Assembly: GCF_026163695.1 (NCBI RefSeq)
Contig: NZ_JAOTID010000015.1
Location: forward strand, 62,001-126,000
DNA: 64,000 bases
From: Shumkonia mesophila
GTDB taxonomy: Bacteria; Pseudomonadota; Alphaproteobacteria; Rhodospirillales; Shumkoniaceae
Direction: 5' to 3'
The first letter of the stretch is position 1, and each line of letters starts with the position of its first letter. Positions 59,604 to 64,000 of this stretch are shown here, piece by piece. The notes beneath the pieces were generated by a model, which saw only the letters and a program-made list of their open reading frames with translations, had not been told where the DNA came from and did not search any database. The position numbers and the translations under genes are program-made.

Positions 59604-61531
59604 CACTCGGCCTCCGCAACGATGGGTTCGCCGACGATGGCGTCGACCATCGCTTCGTATTGGCGGAGCGTCCAGCCGTTGACCTCGATGGCGATGTTGG
59701 GACAGACCGCCACGCACATGCCGCAGCCGGTGCAAAGGGCAGGGTTAACCTTGGCCGTGCGGCCCTTGCCGTTCGCCGCGTCGGTCAGCGTGATGCAGCC
59801 GGGGTGCGGGCAGGTTTCGGCGCAGGCGCCGGTGCCGGTGCACAGGTTGGCGTCGACCGTGGCGACATAGGGGTCAAGTTCGACGAAGCCCCGCGAAAGA
59901 ATGGTCGCGGCCTTGACCGAGGCGGCGGTGGCGCCTTCGGCGGCTTCGGTGGAATCCATCGGCGCCTGGCAGGTGCCGGCCAACAGGATGCCGGTGGTTG
60001 CCAGTTCGACCGGCCTCAGCTTGGGGTGAACCTCCAAGAGGAAGCGGTCGGCGCCGATGGGCAGCTTCATGATGTCGACGATGGAAGAAACGTCTGACGG
60101 CACCATACCGACTGCCAGGACCACCAGGTCGACGGGGATTTCGACGTCTTGACCCGATAGCAGCGTGTCCTTGGCGGTAATGGCAAGCGGGTTTTCCGAC
60201 CCCTCCGGCGTGCGCGCAACGGCCGGCGCGGCATCGGCCTCGAAACGAACGAACAACACCCCATCCCTTGATGCTCCCACATAGTATTCTTCATGCCCCC
60301 TGCCATACGCCCGAATGTCGCGATAGAAGTCGTAGATCACGGTTTCGGGGTATTTTTCGCGCAGTTCGCGGTCGGCCTGCAGCGTCGCCGTGCAACATAC
60401 CCGCGAGCAGTATTCGTTGAGGTTGCCCTTCTCGTCCGGCTCGTGGATGCCGGGAATCTGGCGGCTGCCGACGCAGCGGATCATCGCCATGGTCTTGACC
60501 GGGCGGCCGTTGACCTTCAGCGTCCCGCCGCCGCCCGCATCCTCGGCCATCAGCTTGATGAGGTCGGGCAGCGTGATCACTTCCGGGTTGTCGCCGTAGC
60601 CGTACATGCCACGGGGCGGCGTGTAGTGCTTGAAGCCGGTGGCCAGGACTACGGCGCCGGTCGCCAGGTCCACGGTCTCCTCGGCCTGGGGCACGTCGAA
60701 GGGCAGGATGCCGACGAAGGGCACGAACGCCCCCTTGGCGACTCCGGCTTCCTTGAGGCGGGCCAGCTTGTCGATGTCCTCGGCACTCTCGGGCGGCCGG
60801 CGCTTGACCTTGAGCTTGAAGTCGCCGACGTAGCCTTCCGAGGCGACCATCTCGGCGCAGGTGATGACCGTGATCGACGGGTGGGCCAGCACCGTGGCGG
60901 CCAGGCCGGCAAGCAGGTCGCCCGCCTTCTCCTGGGTCGGGTAGACGCGGTCGAGCTTGGCGAAGTTGCCGCCGAGGAAGGGAGTCTTCTCGATCAACGC
61001 CACCTTGACGCCGCGAATGGCCAGATCGCGCGCCGCCTTGAGCCCGGCAATGCCGCCGCCGATGACGGTGGCGTGACGGATCGCCTCCACGCGGATCGGC
61101 TCCAGGGGTTGAAGCGCACGGGCCTTGGCGACCGCGGCGCCGACCAGGGCGGCGGCCTTGGCGGTGGCGCCGTCGCCGTGATGCACCCAGCTTACCTGCT
61201 CGCGGATGTTGGCGTGCTCGTAGAGGTAGGGGTTGACGCCGGCCCGCTGGGCGGCCCGCCGGAACGTGGTCTCGTGCAGGGCCGGCGAGCACGAGGCGAC
61301 GACGATGCGATCCGCCCTGCCGGCCTTGAGGTCCTCGATGATCATGTTCTGGCCGGGATCGGAGCACATGAAATGGTTGCGCCGGGATACCGTGACGCCC
61401 GGCATTTCGGCGGCCATCCGCTCCAGCGCCTCGACGTCGACATGGTCCGAGATGTTGCCGCCACAATGGCAGATGTAGACCGCCACCTTCTCGTCACCGG
61501 CGGGTTTCTTCTTGCTGTCCTCGGCCGTCAT
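59603..61531 (-). CDS. hdrA: HdrA-like flavoprotein with C-terminal ferredoxin domain
   Basis: Protein of 642 residues, the HDR A-subunit type. The N-terminal cysteines C21, C23, C56 and C81 (YICHCGGNISDHVDV, MCSDPGQ, SCSPALHE) match the HdrA N-domain. An FAD site VIGGGIAGLKAARDLA follows, then CVGSRQIPG and YCSRVCCTATLQA. The end holds two [4Fe-4S] motifs, CTGTGACAETCPHPGC and CTGCGMCVAVCPNIAI. In methanogens HdrA bifurcates electrons. The ATG at 61531 follows GCAGGAAC; an in-frame ATG at 61570 lies inside the upstream gene and lacks a ribosome site. Confidence 0.9.
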   Translation of the reverse strand: MTAEDSKKKPAGDEKVAVYICHCGGNISDHVDVEALERMAAEMPGVTVSRRNHFMCSDPGQNMIIEDLKAGRADRIVVASCSPALHETTFRRAAQRAGVNPYLYEHANIREQVSWVHHGDGATAKAAALVGAAVAKARALQPLEPIRVEAIRHATVIGGGIAGLKAARDLAIRGVKVALIEKTPFLGGNFAKLDRVYPTQEKAGDLLAGLAATVLAHPSITVITCAEMVASEGYVGDFKLKVKRRPPESAEDIDKLARLKEAGVAKGAFVPFVGILPFDVPQAEETVDLATGAVVLATGFKHYTPPRGMYGYGDNPEVITLPDLIKLMAEDAGGGGTLKVNGRPVKTMAMIRCVGSRQIPGIHEPDEKGNLNEYCSRVCCTATLQADRELREKYPETVIYDFYRDIRAYGRGHEEYYVGASRDGVLFVRFEADAAPAVARTPEGSENPLAITAKDTLLSGQDVEIPVDLVVLAVGMVPSDVSSIVDIMKLPIGADRFLLEVHPKLRPVELATTGILLAGTCQAPMDSTEAAEGATAASVKAATILSRGFVELDPYVATVDANLCTGTGACAETCPHPGCITLTDAANGKGRTAKVNPALCTGCGMCVAVCPNIAIEVNGWTLRQYEAMVDAIVGEPIVAEAE

Positions 61532-61562
61532 CTTGTTGGTTCCTGCTCTCTGGCGCTGGGGC

Positions 61563-62888
61563 TCAGGCATCCACGGTTGCGGGCTTGGCGGTCTCGGTGA
61601 GGTAGTTGGAAACCTCCATGGCCGCCGCGCCGGCTTCGATGATGGTATCGACGATGTCCTTGGGGCCGATGGCCACGCCGGCGGTAAACACGCCCTCCAT
61701 CCTGGTCAGGGTCGGCGCGAACTTGGGGTGCACCGACTGGAGGAAGCCGTCCTCGGCGACGCCGACGTCGACGATCCCGGTGGGGTTCCAGGCCGGCACG
61801 ATGGCCAGCGCCTGGACCACCAGGTCGTGCTCGCGGTCACGCCCGCCGCCGCCGCCTTCCTGGTCCTCGTAGCGCACGACGACGCCGCCATTCTCGCCGG
61901 TCCCGACGACCGTCGGCTTGGCCTTGACGAACTCGACGCCCATGGCCTTGGCGTTCTGGTAGAACTGCTCGTAGTTCTTTCCGAAGGCGCGGATATCCAT
62001 GTAGTAGATCGTGATGTCGGCCATCGGCAGGGCGCCCGACAGCAGCATGGCCTGCTTGATGGAATACATGCAGCAGACGCGCGAGCAGTAGGGCACGCCC
62101 AAAGTCAGGTCGCGCGAGCCGGCGCACTGGATGAAGGCGATGGACTCGGGCTCCTTGCCGTCGGAGGGCCGCAGCACCCGCATGTAGGGGCCGTGCGGGG
62201 CGAGCAGGCGCTCCATCTGCAAAGACGTGATCAGGTTGGGCTGCCTGCCGGCAGGGCCGAAGGCCTTTTCGGTGTAGTCGGGGATCAACTCGTAGCCGGT
62301 GGCCAGCACCGCGGTCCGCGCCCGGAGGGTGAACTGGCTGGGCTTGTCGAAATAATTGATGGCGCCGGTCGGGCAGACCTTGAAGCATTGGCCGCCTTCC
62401 TTGCCGCAGATCCAGCAGTTTTCCGGATCCATCACCGCCTTCTGCGGCACCGCGTTGGAGAACGGCACATAGATGGCCTTGCGCGACGTGAAGCCGCCCT
62501 GTTCGTGATCGGGCACGAAGGTCGGGCAGGCGTATTCGCATTCCCGGCAGCCGGTGCAGAGGTCGATGTCGACGTAGCGCGGCTTTTGCTTGACGGTGGC
62601 GACGAGGCCGTTTTCGTCGCGCACCAGCTTGTCGAGTTCGCACAGCGTGAACAGCGTGATGTTGTCGTGATGGGCGGCCGCCGCCATTTTCGGGGTCGTG
62701 ATGCAGCTTGCGCAATCCAGCGTCGGGAACACCTTGGACAGCCGGATCATCTTGCCGCCGATGGAGGGGTCGCGCTCGACGATGGCGACCTTGAAGCCCT
62801 GATCGGCGAGGTCCAGCGCCGTTTGCAGACCGGCGATGCCGGCGCCGAGCACCAGGGTGTCGAACTCAGCACTCTCCGCGGGGGTCAT
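61563..62888 (-). CDS. Second HdrA/QmoA-like flavoprotein
   Basis: Protein of 441 residues. FAD site TLVLGAGIAGLQTALDLADQ, then SIGGKMIRLSKVFPTLDCAS-C with C59 and C62. A ferredoxin-like insert has C111, C114, C117, C121 and C158, C161, C168, C172. QCAGSRD and YCSRVCCMYSIKQA follow. The size and layout are nearer QmoA than full HdrA. It lacks the HdrA N-terminal domain and C-terminal ferredoxin part of its neighbour. The ATG follows AGAGGA. It probably pairs with the larger HdrA-like protein. Confidence 0.88.
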   Translation of the reverse strand: MTPAESAEFDTLVLGAGIAGLQTALDLADQGFKVAIVERDPSIGGKMIRLSKVFPTLDCASCITTPKMAAAAHHDNITLFTLCELDKLVRDENGLVATVKQKPRYVDIDLCTGCRECEYACPTFVPDHEQGGFTSRKAIYVPFSNAVPQKAVMDPENCWICGKEGGQCFKVCPTGAINYFDKPSQFTLRARTAVLATGYELIPDYTEKAFGPAGRQPNLITSLQMERLLAPHGPYMRVLRPSDGKEPESIAFIQCAGSRDLTLGVPYCSRVCCMYSIKQAMLLSGALPMADITIYYMDIRAFGKNYEQFYQNAKAMGVEFVKAKPTVVGTGENGGVVVRYEDQEGGGGGRDREHDLVVQALAIVPAWNPTGIVDVGVAEDGFLQSVHPKFAPTLTRMEGVFTAGVAIGPKDIVDTIIEAGAAAMEVSNYLTETAKPATVDA

Positions 62889-62920
62889 CGGAATCCTCTT
62901 CTCTGGGCGCGGTTCGCCGG

Positions 62921-63352
62921 TCAGGCGGCCGCCGTCGCCATCTTTTCTTCGCCCGGCATCCCGAGCTCGGACACCACGTCGTTCATCTTCTTGACTTCGT
63001 TGAGGAAGGCCCGGTTGCACACCGTGCAGATGGCGGTGAGGCGCAGCCGGCGGGGATCGAGCCCACGTTGCTTCATGCTGACGTAGACCCGGTCGATCCG
63101 CTTCGAGAGGGCGTGATACGCCCCCTCGTAGGGGCATTCCACCCCGCAGGACATGATGATGATGCCGGCGACGCCCTTGGCGAAACAGTCCAGATAGAAC
63201 TTTTCGGGGAACATCGCCGGTTCCCGGGTCCTCAGAACGTAGACGTTGTCGGCATAGGCCAGATGCGCTTGACCAACCGAATTGGCGCCCGGATAGGCGC
63301 AGTCTTCGGTGGCCAGGATCAGGATTTTTGGTTTGGTTCCCTGGCCGGCCAT
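62921..63352 (-). CDS. MvhD/FlpD-like hydrogenase iron-sulfur subunit family protein
   Basis: Protein of 143 residues of the MvhD family (PF02662). Conserved cysteines are in TEDCAYPGANSVGQ, MSCGVECPYEGAYHAL and TAICTVCNRAF, which bind a [2Fe-2S] cluster. In methanogens MvhD links a hydrogenase or formate dehydrogenase to HdrA. No hydrogenase or formate dehydrogenase gene occurs in this window, so the electron donor here is different or encoded elsewhere. Confidence 0.88.
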   Translation of the reverse strand: MAGQGTKPKILILATEDCAYPGANSVGQAHLAYADNVYVLRTREPAMFPEKFYLDCFAKGVAGIIIMSCGVECPYEGAYHALSKRIDRVYVSMKQRGLDPRRLRLTAICTVCNRAFLNEVKKMNDVVSELGMPGEEKMATAAA

Positions 63353-63364
63353 GGCGAAGTCCCT

Positions 63365-63619
63365 TTACTTTCCGCGGCGAACGAAGATCCGATCATAGCC
63401 GTCGGCGATCATGTGGCCGACGTACTTGTGACCGACCTTGCCGGCCCACTTCGGGATATCGTCCTTGGTGCCGGGGTCGTTGGACAGGATCTCGAGAACG
63501 TCGCCCATCTTCACCGTGGCGATGGCCTTCTTCGCTTCAAGAAGGGGCCCCGGGCAGGCGCTGCCGCGCGCGTCCACCGTGTTGGCGGCCTCTGGCGCGG
63601 CGGGGAGAAGGTCGGACAT
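63365..63619 (-). CDS. tusA: TusA family sulfur-carrier protein
   Basis: Protein of 84 residues, first gene of the operon. The TusA motif is VDARGSACPGPLLEAKKAIA, with the sulfur-carrying Cys in C-P-G-P. The rest (KMGDVLEILSNDPGTKDDIP and HMIADGYDRIFVRR) fits the beta-alpha-beta-alpha TusA fold. The ATG at 63619 follows AGGAGA; the longer frame upstream lacks a site. MvhD starts 12 bases after the stop. In sulfur oxidisers TusA passes persulfide to Dsr or sHdr systems. Confidence 0.92.
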   Translation of the reverse strand: MSDLLPAAPEAANTVDARGSACPGPLLEAKKAIATVKMGDVLEILSNDPGTKDDIPKWAGKVGHKYVGHMIADGYDRIFVRRGK

Positions 63620-63798
63620 AGGTTTTCTCCTGTTGCTTCTTTTTTCTTGGATCGGTTCCCAGGTGTCGGACAGGACGCAGAAGATATTGATATTTTTATG
63701 TCTCGCGTCGGCGGCCCGAACCCAAAACTCAAGCCACACCCGATCTTTACATTAGTCTTTTGAGATATTCAAGAGAAATAACCGCAGAAATAATATGG

Positions 63799-63818
63799 AT
63801 AATAAGAACGCTTATCAT
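63799..63818. promoter_or_regulatory. Operator-like palindrome before the HDR-like operon
   Basis: ATAATAAG-AACG-CTTATCAT: 8-bp arms with one mismatch, in an A/T-rich gap upstream of tusA on the minus strand. It resembles Fur-type boxes in its A/T pattern, but the binder is not known. Confidence 0.4.
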
Positions 63819-63879
63819 TAGCAGACAGGCGTTCGTCGGGAAGCAACCGAAAGAAGAAAAAAGGGGCGCCGCGGACGGC

Positions 63880-64000
63880 TTAAAGACCGCCGAGGCGGGG
63901 TGGCTCGTCGAGCCCGCGATAGCGGTACTGGAGCGCCACGGTGATGCCCTTGAGCGGGCGCAGCACGGCCAGTGTGCCGGCGATCACCAGCGGCCCCCAC
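63880..64000 (-). CDS. DUF983 family protein (3' part only)
   Basis: An open frame enters from the right edge on the minus strand and stops at 63880. It reads WGPLVIAGTLAVLRPLKGIT then VALQYRYRGLDEPPRLGGL. This is the C-terminal end of the DUF983 family of small membrane proteins, whose members end with a L-R-P-L-K-G-x-x-x-A-L-Q-Y-R stretch. The remainder lies outside the window. Confidence 0.75.
   Translation of the reverse strand, partial: WGPLVIAGTLAVLRPLKGITVALQYRYRGLDEPPRLGGL

Noticed and set aside
1-64000. CRISPR arrays, rRNA genes or complete insertion sequences
   Set aside because: No regularly spaced short repeats, no rRNA-like conserved stretches and no transposase gene were seen; the repeats found occur only as pairs.

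Overview
The window is GC-rich, densely packed bacterial DNA. It probably comes from an alphaproteobacterium of the Rhodospirillales type. The reasons are the order phoR, pstSCAB, phoU, phoB, the long alphaproteobacterial forms of PstC and PstA, Pho boxes made of 7-mers on an 11-bp period, and the many tripartite tricarboxylate (TctCBA) transporters. No rRNA, complete tRNA, CRISPR array or intact insertion sequence was seen.

Layout. 0.2-4.7 kb: a TctCBA transporter overlapping an SLC13/DASS-type carrier, followed by a tyrosine recombinase fragment (5.0 kb). 5.2-10.5 kb: a GntR/UTRA regulator divergent from an FAD oxidoreductase and a second TctCBA set. 10.7-19.5 kb: a LysR regulator divergent from a sugar-type ABC importer interleaved with two paralogous cytoplasmic proteins that resemble alpha-glucuronidases (GH67). 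19.7-23.1 kb: a decayed island bounded by diverged 98-bp direct repeats that end in a tRNA-Leu-like 3' sequence. It holds an integrase N-terminal fragment, a membrane protein and an AbiEi/AbiEii toxin-antitoxin pair. 23.1-29.4 kb: LysR, a TRAP transporter, a creatininase-family protein and an M20 amidohydrolase, bounded by a 68-bp direct duplication of the 3' end of a GYD-domain gene.

29.3-37.4 kb: the GYD gene, an orphan multi-PAS histidine kinase, a CYTH protein, two PiT phosphate permeases and their DUF47 partner, and a small unknown protein. 37.5-45.3 kb: the phosphate regulon with Pho boxes. 45.6-46.0 kb: an Rnk/GreA-like regulator. 46.3-54.0 kb: a FadR-type GntR regulator divergent from two FAH-family hydrolases, an isocitrate-dehydrogenase-like enzyme with altered active-site residues, a third TctCBA set with a Tat-type binding protein, and an entericidin-like lipoprotein. 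54.0-55.7 kb: a dihydroxyphthalate-decarboxylase-like protein and a DUF924 protein.

55.8-63.8 kb, minus strand: an eight-gene redox operon encoding TusA, an MvhD-like protein, two HdrA-like flavoproteins, a small winged-helix-like protein, a DsrE-like protein, an HdrC-HdrB-like protein and a GltD/NfnB-like flavoprotein. It has a palindrome in front and an intrinsic terminator behind. This is the best candidate for an incompletely described system: sulfur carriers joined to heterodisulfide-reductase electron-transfer subunits, with no hydrogenase, DsrAB or AprAB in view. The window ends in the 3' part of a DUF983 gene.

A theme across the window is solute uptake. All six operons with a periplasmic binding-protein gene carry a strong hairpin just after that gene, probably to raise its expression over the permease genes.
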